A stretch of DNA of 64,000 nucleotides from Cycas panzhihuaensis (lineage: Eukaryota; Cycadophyta): assembly GCA_023213395.1 (NCBI GenBank), contig CM041465.1, positions 127,107,741 through 127,171,740 on the forward strand, in the 5' to 3' direction. Positions 35,455 to 45,018 of this stretch are shown here, in pieces. Numbering within the stretch: the first letter of the stretch is position 1; every line of letters begins with the position of its first letter. The notes below the pieces were generated by a model, which made no database searches, was not told where the DNA came from, and was given only the letters and a program-made list of their open reading frames with translations. The position numbers were made by a program, and so were the translations under genes.

Positions 35455-35466
35455 GCTATGATACCA
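35455..35466 (-). other. Gypsy-A primer-binding site
   Basis: On the minus strand TGGTATCATAGC lies three bases inside the 5' LTR. It is a one-base variant of the tRNA-Met PBS TGGTATCAGAGC. Confidence 0.75.
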
Positions 35467-35469
35467 ATT

Positions 35470-35809
35470 TGACCGTTCCTTCTCAGAAATCTAGGCTCGT
35501 AGGAGTGATAATTACCAAAAAATGAAGCCAAATAACATGAGTGCCCAAGCAAATCATAGAAAATGAATCACCAAAATGAGTACCAAAGTACTTTCTCCTT
35601 TTAAGATATCATACTCAATAACATTACGAGTGGTTTAACCCTTTAAATACACAAGTAAAGGTCTTCATCCTTAATGATTCTATTGGTGGCCCTAGTAGCC
35701 TTATATCTTATTGGACGGCTTAGCAGTCCATACATATAACTTACTAAACCCCTTAATCCTTACTTGTTGGTGGTTCCCTCTTACTAAGGAAATGTGGGGT
35801 TATGTTACA
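35470..35809 (-). repeat. Gypsy-A 5' LTR (340 bp)
   Basis: It pairs with 21767-22104. On the minus strand it begins TGTAACATAACC and ends GGAACGGTCA. A TATA candidate in element sense was not pinpointed. Confidence 0.93.
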
Positions 35810-35814
35810 CACTC

Positions 35815-36560
35815 CTCTAAATCCATTAACGAAATAAACTAGTTATTAATATCGCTTACCTCCTAAATGTGGTGACACCAAAAGAATAATAAACATGGTG
35901 GAGATATCAAAGAGTATAGGTCCATCTAAATCACTTGATGATGTGATAGCGAGGAATCCTAGCTCTTTATCTCTGGTACCCTTACGTTCCATCATGTTTA
36001 TGTCTATTCCCTCTAATCTCTTTGGTTAAGAAATTAAAGACCATTCTAGCAAGTATTTTGGTTATTGATTTACTGAAGTATTGCCCCAAACAATGTTAGC
36101 TCTTATTTGATGCATTGGGAGTTCCTTTTGTAGTCTCTTCATTTGTTTCTACACTTTCTTTTCACTTGACTACCTTGTCCAGTCATTCTGCTTATGTGTC
36201 GAATGACATATCTCCATTATGTATCAAGATTATAAACGATAATATCAATATTGAGCAAGTTATTACTGAAGAGGGATTATCTATCAATATAATCCCTCCT
36301 TGACTTATTGAGGATTTAACGATCTCAACTTTTGATCCATGTGAGTGAATTTTCTAGGGGTATGATAAGAATTAGAAAGTACCACTATCCCTTTATGTTA
36401 GAAGAAAAAACAATCCTCGTTGAGTTAACTATCATTGATCTTGACTTAGAGTATAATATTCTTTTGGGTAGACCCTAGATTACCCAAATATCAGTGATTT
36501 ATTCCTTCCTCTTTGGTGAACTTAGGTTTATCCATGAGGGATAATTGAAAATTGTGAAGT
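35815..36560 (+). pseudogene. Tat-B gag end and aspartic protease
   Basis: Directly after the Gypsy-A TSD the Tat-B frame resumes (PLNPLTK ... PPKCGDTKRIINMVEISKSI). An open frame 36115-36303 leads into the protease: LCIKIINDNINIEQVITEEGLSINIIPP. The active-site DNGS/DEGS-type triplet appears here as EEG. Further phrases are FDPCE, GYDKN and near 36440 LDLEYNILLGR-like, the second conserved block of retropepsins. Stops are present. Confidence 0.75.
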
Positions 36561-37690
36561 AAAAACTAAAACCCATTAAATAGTCAGTCACTCTTATTGA
36601 TACTTTTTCTAAACCTAGTGAATCATCAAACCCTTCTTTCAATTACTTGGCTTAGGTAAATACTTTGCCATCGAAACTCCTTCTACTCACCCAGAAGTAA
36701 AGGATGTAGATTTGGTTGAGATTGTTCCTTTATCACCAGGTTCCTCATTTGTTCTTTCTACTTTAGGCTCGAATGATTAGTCCTTAGTTTCCTCTTCTAC
36801 TCTTAATAAAGAAGTAACTTCTCATTCTATCGTATCTGGTAGGGGATCACATGTGAGTAGACTTATTAATATAAATACTTTCCCTTCAACTCATACCTAC
36901 TTCTTGTAGGTTTTATATTTACCCCCAGGGATAAATGACTTGATTCCTTCCATTACTAATCTCTCATCAAGTACTTGTTCAGCTTTGGTTATACATGATT
37001 TGCATGTTGATGCTTCACCACTCTTCTCTCAATATTCTTTCTTTATGATATGGTTGAATAGACATGAGAAGAAGATTTTGTTGTATCAACATCTAGACTT
37101 AGAATCAGAGAGCAAAGACATTAATTCACTTGATAAAGATCAAAATAATCAAAATACCTCCACTAAAATATGGGAAGTCCATTCACTCTCCACTATTACT
37201 TTCTCTTTCCATTCTTCTATGGATTTTTTCCCATCCTCTTTCATCCTGATATCTTTGTCTGACTAAGATTGTAGCGAGAATCATTAAGAATTTAATCAAA
37301 CTTTTACTTCGACTTAGGAGTTTATTAATAGGCCTATTATATTTTCTTATGTTCCTTTAATCATTGAGTTTATTCCCATTTTTCTAAACTCTTTGGTTAA
37401 TTCTCTTTCACATTTTAACCTCTCTCTTTGTCTACTAATCTATCTAGAAATCTCGTCTTTGTCAATCTCTTCCATTTGGATCACTTTGAGAATGATGAGG
37501 CAATTTTAGAGCATATAGTAGGTTCATCTTTTATGCTTCCTAATGGACATCATAGGTTTGGTTTCTCAAAGGTAATACAATCTTATTCACTTCTAGTTAA
37601 TCATTCCCAACCTCAAGAGTTAGTTTCTTTGATAGATCCTACCCCTCCTCATTTTGAAGAGGGAAATGCAATGCTTATGGAGTAAACTAT
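36561..37690 (+). other. Tat-B spacer between protease and RT
   Basis: Two open frames, 36940-37266 (108 codons) and 37428-37685 (85 codons, VNLFHLDHFENDEAILEHIV), have no domain I recognise. Tat elements usually carry a long poorly conserved region here. I read these as polyprotein linker, not separate genes. Confidence 0.55.
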
Positions 37691-39200
37691 TGATGTAAAC
37701 CTAGAGATGGGAGATACCCTTAGAATTATCAAGATGGGAGCTAGTTATACTATATAAGAGATCACTCACTTTAAGGATCTCTTTTGTCAATTTCAATTAG
37801 TTTTTACTTGGGATTATAAAGATATGCATGGCCTTGATACTAAAGTTGTTAAACACGATATTACAGTAACTCCTAGCATCAAACCTAAGTGGCAAAAATA
37901 ATGCCCTATCCATCTACATCTCTCCCTTGCTATTAAATAAGCGATGGAGAAGCTATTAGGAGTTGGATTCATTGAGAGTGCTAATTATTCTCAATGGGTC
38001 TCCAACATAACTCCTATAGCAAAGAAAAATGGTTTAATTTGAATTTGCATCTATTTTTAAAATATTAATGAGGCATGCCATAAAGATAACTTTCCTCTCC
38101 ATTTTCTTGCTCGGATTTGGGACCAAACTATCATCTTTGAGGTGATGTCTCTTATGGATAGCTTTTTAGGATATAATCAGATCTCTATTTTAGCTCACAA
38201 TCATCACAAGACTACTTTCACCACTCCTTGGGGTACCTTTGTATATAAATGCATGTTATTTGGGTTGAAGAATGCTAGTCTAATATATCAAAGAGCTATG
38301 ATACATAGTTTTTATGATCTAATTGGTCACATCATTATTACATATTTAGACGATATGCTCACTCTCTCTCGTAGAAGATGCGATAATCTATGCGACCTTA
38401 GAATGATTTTTGAAAAGTGTAAGAAGTATCCCTTATGCCTTAATCCCTCCAAATATATTTTTACCATTACATCAGGAATGATATTAGGAAATATCATTTC
38501 CTATGATGGGATTAGAATTAATCCTTATAGCATACAAGTGACTATCAATATGCCTCCTCCTAAGAGCCAAAGTAGATTAAGTCTTTTCTAGGTAGACTTG
38601 GTTTCTTAAAGTGTTTTATCACTAATTTCACTTTAGATGCCAAGCCTATCATAAATCTTTTGAAGAAAAATGCTGAGCTATGATGGACTCCTCCAGTTCA
38701 AGAGTCCTTCAATAAGCTAAAGCAAGCCTTGGTTTTAGTATCTATTCTTGATTTGCCAAGGTTTGATAAACCTTTTATTTTGTATACTTCAGTTACAAAA
38801 GAATCATTAGTAGGGATGTTAGTATAAGAGGAAGACTTTGATAAAGAACGACCTATCTATTTCATTAGTAGGACCCTGGTAACTATTGAACTTTATTATG
38901 CTTTCTCTGAGAAAGAGTGTCTTGCTCTAATTTTTATTACCAAGAAGTTATGCCACTACCTCTTTGGGAATAGGGTCCACCTTATTGTTCAGTCAAATCC
39001 TATAAGATAATTACTTATTAGATCTAATCTCACTAGATGATTAGGTAAATAGTCTTTATTACTTCAAGAGTTTAATTTATAAGTGGTTAATAGAAAATAT
39101 AAGAAATGTATGATCATCCTAGATATCATGGTTGATGCTCCTCTCTCTAATCTTATTAGCCAACCTGTTGATGATTCTCTCCCAGATGGACATATCCTCC
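37691..39200 (+). pseudogene. Tat-B reverse transcriptase and RNase H
   Basis: RT starts near 37780 (FTWDYKDMHGLDTKVVKHDI, then GVGFIESANYSQWVSNITPI). The 149-codon open frame 38142-38591 covers the palm: MSLMDSFLGYNQI, KTTFTTPWGTFVYKCMLFGL and the catalytic YLDDM (near 38345), then ILGNIISYDGIRINPYSI. RNase H follows: FILYTSVTKESLVGML (near 38775), RPIYFISRTL and EKECLALIFITKKLCHYLFG (near 38910). Stops appear about every 50-80 codons. Confidence 0.88.
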
Positions 39201-39239
39201 ATGTTTAGGTTGTCCCTTCTGATGATCCATAGTATGGAG

Positions 39240-40083
39240 AGATTAAGTCATACTCACACGATCAAAATTTTCCTTTTCTTTCTACTTTAAAGAAGAGAAA
39301 ACAAATTCAAGCTATTGTTAGGTAATACCTTTTGCTTGACGACGTACTCTATAAACATTCTTTTGATAGAATCCTATTAAGATGCTTCTCTCCTAATGAA
39401 ACACTAGTTGCCTTAATAGAGTCCCATGAAGGAATGTGTGGTAGACATTTTAGTAATTGATCAATAACTCAACACATTCTTTGTATGGGCTATTATTGGC
39501 CCACCTTGTTTAAATATGTTCATTCTTACGTCCAAAAATGCTAGAAATGCTAATACCATGCAATGTTGATACCTAAGCCCATGTAGGAAATGAAGTCAAT
39601 AGTTTCACCTTGGCCTTTTTCCCAATGCGGTCTCAATCTCATTGGTCAGATCTTTTCAACATTATCTAATGTGCATAAGTATATAATAACTGTAATTGAA
39701 TACTTTACAAAATGGAGCAAAGTTAGCACATTAGTTACTACTACTGGAAAGATTATTTCCATGTTTATATTTTAGCATATTGTTTGTAGGTTCTGGGAGC
39801 TAGATGTTATTGTTACTGATAATGAGACTTCATTCTATAATGCCCATATTAGTGAACTATATAGTAAGTTCCATATTACTCATAGGTTATTCACCCCTTA
39901 TCACCCTCAGGCAAATGGCTAGGTAGAAGCTTTTAATAAAATCTTAGCTAAGATTCTAGATAAGATAGTTACTATATCTCATAGGGATTGACACACTTAA
40001 TTGTTTCTAGCATTATGGGTCTATAGGACCTCTATTAAAAATGCCATAGGCCTGACACCATTTTCTCTTGTTTACTTAGTAAT
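39240..40083 (+). pseudogene. Tat-B integrase, truncated
   Basis: The zinc region has ESHEGMCGRHF, GYYWPT and the CxxC as C-stop-KC (near 39420-39550). The core begins at 39590: SPWPFSQCGLNLIGQIFS (the first catalytic Asp is Asn), HKYIITVIEYFTKWSKV, then VTDNETSFYN (near 39815) and PYHPQANG-stop-VEAFNKILAK (near 39900; catalytic Glu kept). The C-terminal GLTPFSLVYLVM at ~40050-40083 is cut off and directly joins minus-strand RT sequence. No LTR follows. Confidence 0.87.
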
Positions 40084-41541
40084 GTAAAATAGTCTTCTTT
40101 ATGTTTAAAGAAATACCAAATTGTCTAAATTTCTCAAAGACCTACTATAAATGATGAATGTCGTCAGCTTTGCTTTTAGAGAAAAATGTTATATCATCAG
40201 CGTATACAATTATAACCACAAAGATTAGGCCCCTAAATACTTAGTCCATGGACTTTTGGAAAGTGGATCTTATGTTTAATAGCCTAAAATTCATCCTGTT
40301 ATAAGTGAATTTGCCCTAAAAAGGAATAAATTCCATTTTTTGTTTATTCTTTTCATCCACTAAAATCTTATTAAACCCCAAAACCATCCAAAAGTGGCAT
40401 CATCTAAGACGTTGTAATTGTCTATAATATTTTTTCCATTCAAGTTAAATGATAATTATCCTTTAATGAATGCTTATTTAGATCTCCAAAATCAACATAT
40501 ACCCTTAATTTCCTATTTTTCTTCCTTATTAATACCAAGTGAACTATACATTCAAAAAATTATATTGGGAATATACTATCATCATCTCTTAGTTTTTTAA
40601 TCTCTTTCCAACTTAGATGCTTGATCTTGGGGTTTACTTGTCTTTGCCTTTGCTTATATGGTTTTGAATCTAACTTTAAAGGAAATTTGTCGATCTTGGG
40701 GTTTACTTGTCTTTGCCTTTGCTTATATGGTTTTGAATCTAACTTTAAAGGAAATTTGTCGATCTTGGGGTTTACTTGTCTTTGCCTTTGCTTATATGGT
40801 TTTGAATCTAACTTTAAAGGAAATTTGTGCTTCACAATATTATGAGCAAAGCCTTTAAGATCTTGATATGACCAAGCAAAGATGTCTTGACAATCTTTGC
40901 GTTAAGGATAAAACCTTTTGTAATTCCTCTTTAGAATAGGCCTCACTTATAAGGATAATTTTTGAGTTCTTATTAGTGATAAAATTATAAAGCAACCCCT
41001 TCTCCATAGTCTAATTAGAAGACTTTGGTTGTACCTCCTCCTTTATGGTGGAGTCATTAAGATTTAAAAAATCTTCTAGAGTAATCAACCCTTTAAGAAT
41101 CCTTTTATTTTTAGATTGATAATTACTATATTTGCACCATCCTATATACTTTCTTAATTACCTAGTGGAGATAATTTAAGCTCATATATGCATCAACCAA
41201 TAAAGTCATCTTCCTAGAACATTAATTTTAGTATTTGTTCATCATCATAAAAAATCTACTAATGGCTTATGTTGTTTAGTACTATTGATCTAGTGACAAC
41301 TTTGATAACTCCTCTTAATTGGCCTACTGAATCAACTGTCTACAATAAGGATGCAACTATGGCTAAAGAATTAGTAAAATAATTTTCTTCTATATACATA
41401 TGTTCCATAATTAAGGATCAAAAGTAGTGAATTAAGTGTAGCACCCTATCTATAGGCCCTCAATCTTTGACACTTTATTTAACAATTGACTCTAACCTGC
41501 AAAACAACCAATTTTGAATCACCAATCACTTTTAGTACCTT
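40084..41541 (-). pseudogene. Tat-E-type RT fragment (left copy), with 69-bp triplication
   Basis: On the minus strand, from right to left: the tail of an extra RNase H, the linker (VVTRSIVLKNISH-type phrases), then EELQKVLSLCKDCQDIFAWS-type RT start, KFPLKLDSKPYKQRQRQVNP repeated three times, KEIKKLRDDDSIFPI, and the RT palm GLIFVVIIVYADDITFFSKS near 40150-40240. That box keeps both aspartates. The part 40390-41541 is duplicated at 61158-62172. The fragment ends at the Tat-B integrase (left) and at the kinase sequence (right). Confidence 0.83.
40623..40829. repeat. Perfect 69-bp tandem triplication inside RT
   Basis: Units 40623-40691, 40692-40760 and 40761-40829 are identical except the last base. 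The length is 23 codons, so the minus-strand frame stays open (40560-40835). The homologous locus at 61386-61454 has a single unit. Confidence 0.95.
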
Positions 41542-41904
41542 TTCTGTTATTTAACAATCGTTACTGTTAATGCTCTTTTCCGGGCCCATGAAGATCTGGA
41601 GCACCTTGCAATGATGGAGCGGGTTTTGGGACCAATTCCTCAATATATGATCAAATGGGCAGCTCAATGTGGAAGAGAATACATCAGAAACGGCACGGAA
41701 CTCAATTGGCCAGAGGGGGCTGCATGCGAAGAGAGTGTTCGAGCAGTCCGGAGATTACCCCGCCTGTGGAAACTTGTCAATCAAAATGTGGACCACTCAT
41801 CTGGAACCCTAATTGAGTTGCTTCATGGTTTGTTGAAGTTTGATCCCAACGAGCGTCTCTCTGCTAAGGAAGCTTTGAAACACCATTTCTTCACTGGAAA
41901 ATGA
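41542..41904 (+). pseudogene. LAMMER/AFC-type dual-specificity protein kinase, C-terminal fragment
   Basis: Open for 120 codons to TGA at 41902. It carries the family hallmark EHLAMMERVLGP (residues ~21-32), then NWPEGA, RAVRRLPRL, VDHSSGTLIELLHGLLKFDP and the subdomain XI motif NERLSAKEALKHHFF, ending FFTGK. A degenerate match (CYLTIVTVNALF against the usual GCILVELCTGEALF) suggests homology begins right at the 41541 breakpoint. Plant AFC kinases phosphorylate SR splicing factors in the nucleus. ATP-binding and catalytic loops are absent, so the piece alone is not a kinase. It could be the last exon of a gene whose other exons lie elsewhere, or a captured fragment. Intact frame and higher GC contrast with the neighbours. 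Confidence 0.85.
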
Positions 41905-42722
41905 ACGTAGATGACAGATCCATACTAATCTTTGGGATTCACTTCTGATTGCCTACGCGATGTGTCATGTGCATTACGTTCTTAATACTACTAATGCACA
42001 AATCTAAGAAAAGAAAAGGGTTTTTATGCTATCTATTCTGTTATTGAATTTTATATGTGATCCGTCTCTGTCATAAGTCTTTGAATGTTTTCTGTGACAC
42101 AGTGTTTCCTTTGCGTAGTTGCAATTGCTTTCCCACTTCCGCTGCAGCCATGCCTAACGCCGCCGCCGCTGCACATGCTGTACTTTTTTTTGATCCAGAG
42201 ATGTGAGAAAGCAGGGGAAGAAACCCGAAAAGCCAAGAAAAATTGCACGTTGAAAAACAATCAAAAATATAAAATTTTAATATCGTGTATTCTCTGGGTG
42301 TTAATAGGCAACCAAAGTCTTGGAAGGGATTCTAGCGTGGCATCAAGAGCCATATTATGGAAAATATGCAGGAATTGCTGGAGAAAGGTACCGAATCATA
42401 CCGTCTTCTTCCGTTTGAAATGAGACAATAGAGACATTTCAAAGTTTACCGTTTTGCATTTGATATGTAGTCGGTGATACCCTACGACAAGAACACATTC
42501 GTTTGTTTGAGAGATGCATCAATTAATTATTTGTATTTAATACGTAGTCTATGTTAACTTACTATATAGGGAGATGCGTGGATGCTATGTAGATAAACAA
42601 TTAATCATTTGCATTTAATTTAATTATTTACTATTTATTTTAAATTAGTTTGGTCGCATGGCATGAAATAAATATTCGTAGGCAAAATCTGTCCAAGGTA
42701 TTTATCAACACACAATAAAAAC
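41905..42722 (+). other. 3' flank of the kinase fragment, host-like composition
   Basis: This region is less AT-rich and has many CpGs, unlike the repeats around it (for example GCCGCCGCCGCTGC near 42158). It probably holds the 3' UTR and downstream DNA of the kinase locus. A possible relic exon is at 42308-42387 between TTAATAG and GTACCG. The 112-codon frame 42085-42423 shows no recognisable domain. No poly-A signal stands out with certainty (AATATAAAA near 42265). Confidence 0.45.
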
Positions 42723-42742
42723 AACTTTAAAGGAAATTTGTG
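42723..42742. repeat. 20-base exact match to the RT triplication unit
   Basis: AACTTTAAAGGAAATTTGTG is identical to 40810-40829 and to 61440-61459, in the same orientation. Weak similarity may continue to ~42770. It marks the right edge of the host-like block. Confidence 0.7.
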
Positions 42743-42949
42743 ATCGATGAAAATGGATAAAGCTTTTATGAAGATGGCTTTCACTTAAATTTTACAAGTC
42801 TTTAATAAAAGAGTGGGAATTCATTATTAAGGTAACTAATAATCAAGAATAATTAGATTTAAGAATAGAAAATGTATACTAGATTAAAATTGAAAAGAAA
42901 CAATTCTTCCTTAATGGAAACAAATAGAAAACATTTTCAAATAATTGAA

Positions 42950-43260
42950 AATTAAATATTTATTGTATTCTATTGCTAGCCCCTTACTTGTTTTGATTCA
43001 ACCAACCTCCTCTTCATTTACCATCCTTTTCTTGCATGCAATTTGATTATTGCTCTATTTACACCTTTAATTTGTTAGAAATCTTTTGCTCTGTCCAATG
43101 TTGAAACAACAAAGCAATAAATGTAAGAGGTTGATATAAATATTCAATTTAGTTTCCATTGTATTACATGTGTTATATTACTTATATGTATGGCTTATAT
43201 GTAATTAACATCATGTCCAACTATAGTTAGTCTACATGCTCTTATGTGCATAAAGGAAAA
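42950..43260. repeat. Dispersed repeat family R, copy 1
   Basis: ATTTGATTATTGCT, AATGTAAGAGGTTGATAT and the TATGTATGGCTTATATGTAA region match ~47500-47790 in the same order. Part of the family also occurs at ~54460-54560 relative to 47390-47460. It may be LTR remains, but termini are not visible. Confidence 0.6.
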
Positions 43261-43299
43261 GATGGTTAAATATGTTCACCAATTGAAACTTGATTCGTT

Positions 43300-44080
43300 C
43301 CTTGATCAACTTTGGAAGAAGTTTCACTAATTTTTGTTTTCTTCTTTGTGTGCATAATCTATATAATCAATGGCCTTATCAGATTTAGATGCCCATTTAA
43401 CTTGCATATCTACTCTCTAATATTATTAATCCTTTGGTCTCATGACTTGAACATGTTTTTAAGAGTAATATATTATGTTTTGCAACTCCAAACACTTGTG
43501 TCCCACTGCTCAACTTCACTTTCTACAACTAAACAAATTTGTTATTTTTTCTTTGTTGATTCTTCACTTATAATCCTGAGGAATTCTTATTTATGTTGCA
43601 TATGCCTTTAGCCCAACATAGACATGTTAAGAAATGATATAGATGAAAACATCTTACCTAAAAGAATGGCCAAAGTGTCTTCATGCTCTCTTGTTTTATT
43701 CATTACCTCAACATTCTTGTCTATTCTTGTTTCTTTGACATGTTGCCATTTTTTGATAAAATATCCCTGCTTTTATTTGCCCTTATCCTTACCTACTACC
43801 ATTTCATTCTCAAATCAAAAGAGAGCTCCTTTAGGTTGCAACTTTACAAAATATGGTAATCACTATTTTCAATCTCTAAATCATATTATATAAGGAACAA
43901 TTTTTAAGAATGAAACTCCACACATGAAGCCTTAAAAATTCATCTTCTATAAGGAAATCTTCTACATATCTTTTAGTGGACTTTACACCTTTAATTGTAA
44001 CTACTAAAACATTAATTAAATCTTCTATTTCAAGTCCCACTTTTTCTCTGGGTATATCCTTAATGTGTTCTTGCAAAGCA
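43300..44080 (-). pseudogene. Unassigned minus-strand coding-like block with repeat mate
   Basis: A 66-codon frame at 43876-44076 (KDIPREKVGLEIEDLINVLV) continues leftward through frames with sparse stops (KAGIFYQKMATCQRNKNRQE; EHEDTLAILL-like). The part at 43655-43850 matches 11405-11600. It reads like decayed protein-coding sequence of a mobile element, but I do not recognise the family. Confidence 0.4.
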
Positions 44081-45018
44081 TTCTTTAATTTGTTTAGTTT
44101 ATGATTTATCCCTACATTCTCTTCCTTTATGATGGCATGTTCTTTCTCACCACTTCTTGTAACTAAGCCTAAAAATTTGAAAACTTATCTTTTCTAATTT
44201 AGCTAGTGGCCAAATGTGAATCCACATATTCAATTATAGTATCCCTTCTAGTAGGCCAAGCAAATGATTCTACCATTTTCTTTTCCCTCGCTACAATTTT
44301 ATTTAGGAAACTAATAGAACTTGTACTCAACTTCGTTATTAAATATCAAGGTTAAAGAAAGGGTTAGTGTTAACTCCCTATCTAGACTCTAACCTCTACC
44401 CATGTGTCTAATTTTATTATTAAAAGAAATTCCAACTTAAGGCCACTCTAATTGACTAGGAAGCTTTTCAATTCTACCAAGTAAATCTTTGACTTGATAT
44501 TAATGCTAAGGTAAATATGTTTCAAAGATAAACTTGAAATTCTGGAGGAATAAATTCCCTATGAGGAATAACCACCACATGACAATAGGAAGCCTTTTAT
44601 CTCTTATTAGTTATTTTAAGAATATAACAACTCGATAACATTAAGTTTCAAAGATTTCCCCATAAACTAAGGTAGAGCACATAACTTTGCAGATATCAAT
44701 TTGTAAGTTCATTTGGGTATATTTATTAACAAGTCCAAAGCCATTCACATTATAATACTATGTGAAAGTTAGATCAATTATGATGGGAACTTCCTTATAT
44801 TCAACTCTAGATTAACACCCTCTCCTTTTACATTGAATATTATGCTTTTCCCATGCATTGTTGAGTAACTTATTAGCAAATATGGATATGTTACTTAATA
44901 AAGGACATTCAAGGTTCATTGCCCATATTTTCTCTATGGAGGCAAGTAAATCAAATAAGCACCTTAAGCCATATTAGCTTCAATACCTTAAAGGCCTTTT
45001 GCAACATGATTAGGCATT
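44081..45018. other. AT-rich interval, nothing recognised
   Basis: No frames, no LTR termini and no internal repeats are evident. It ends at the sharp start of the duplicated chromovirus segment at 45019. Confidence 0.4.

Larger units (their letters stand above)
21767..35809 (-). mobile_element. Gypsy-A: minus-strand chromovirus, ~6.5 kb without the nested Copia-4
   Basis: On the minus strand the order is 5' LTR (35470-35809), PBS, leader, gag, protease, RT, RNase H, integrase, chromodomain, polypurine tract and 3' LTR (21767-22104). The 5-bp target duplication is CACTT (21762-21766) and CACTC (35810-35814), one C/T apart. LTRs are about 90% identical by eye, mostly transition differences. 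Copia-4 lies in its leader. It inserted into the gag region of Tat-B. Confidence 0.93.
12148..40083 (+). mobile_element. Tat-B: Tat-type gypsy element, split by Copia-3 and Gypsy-A, 3' end missing
   Basis: Order on the plus strand is probable LTR/leader, gag (from 19527), protease (~36.17 kb), a long spacer, RT (~37.75 kb), RNase H and integrase, ending abruptly at ~40083 inside the integrase. RT before integrase and the motif style place it in the Tat lineage of Ty3/gypsy. Two later elements are nested in it, each with target-site duplications. Removing Gypsy-A restores a continuous reading frame across the junction (KKTTT joined to PLNPLTK). The left boundary is not resolved and no 3' LTR is present. 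Confidence 0.8.

Noticed and set aside
40623-40829. Regularly spaced repeats as a CRISPR-like array
   Set aside because: The whole 69-bp unit is repeated without variable spacers, and this is a plant nuclear retroelement.
40621-40858. Plus-strand repeat protein with LGFTCLCLCLYGF units
   Set aside because: Antisense shadow of the 69-bp triplication in the minus-strand RT.
42085-42423. 112-codon open frame behind the kinase fragment
   Set aside because: No recognisable domain, low-complexity cysteine/leucine start, probably 3' flank.
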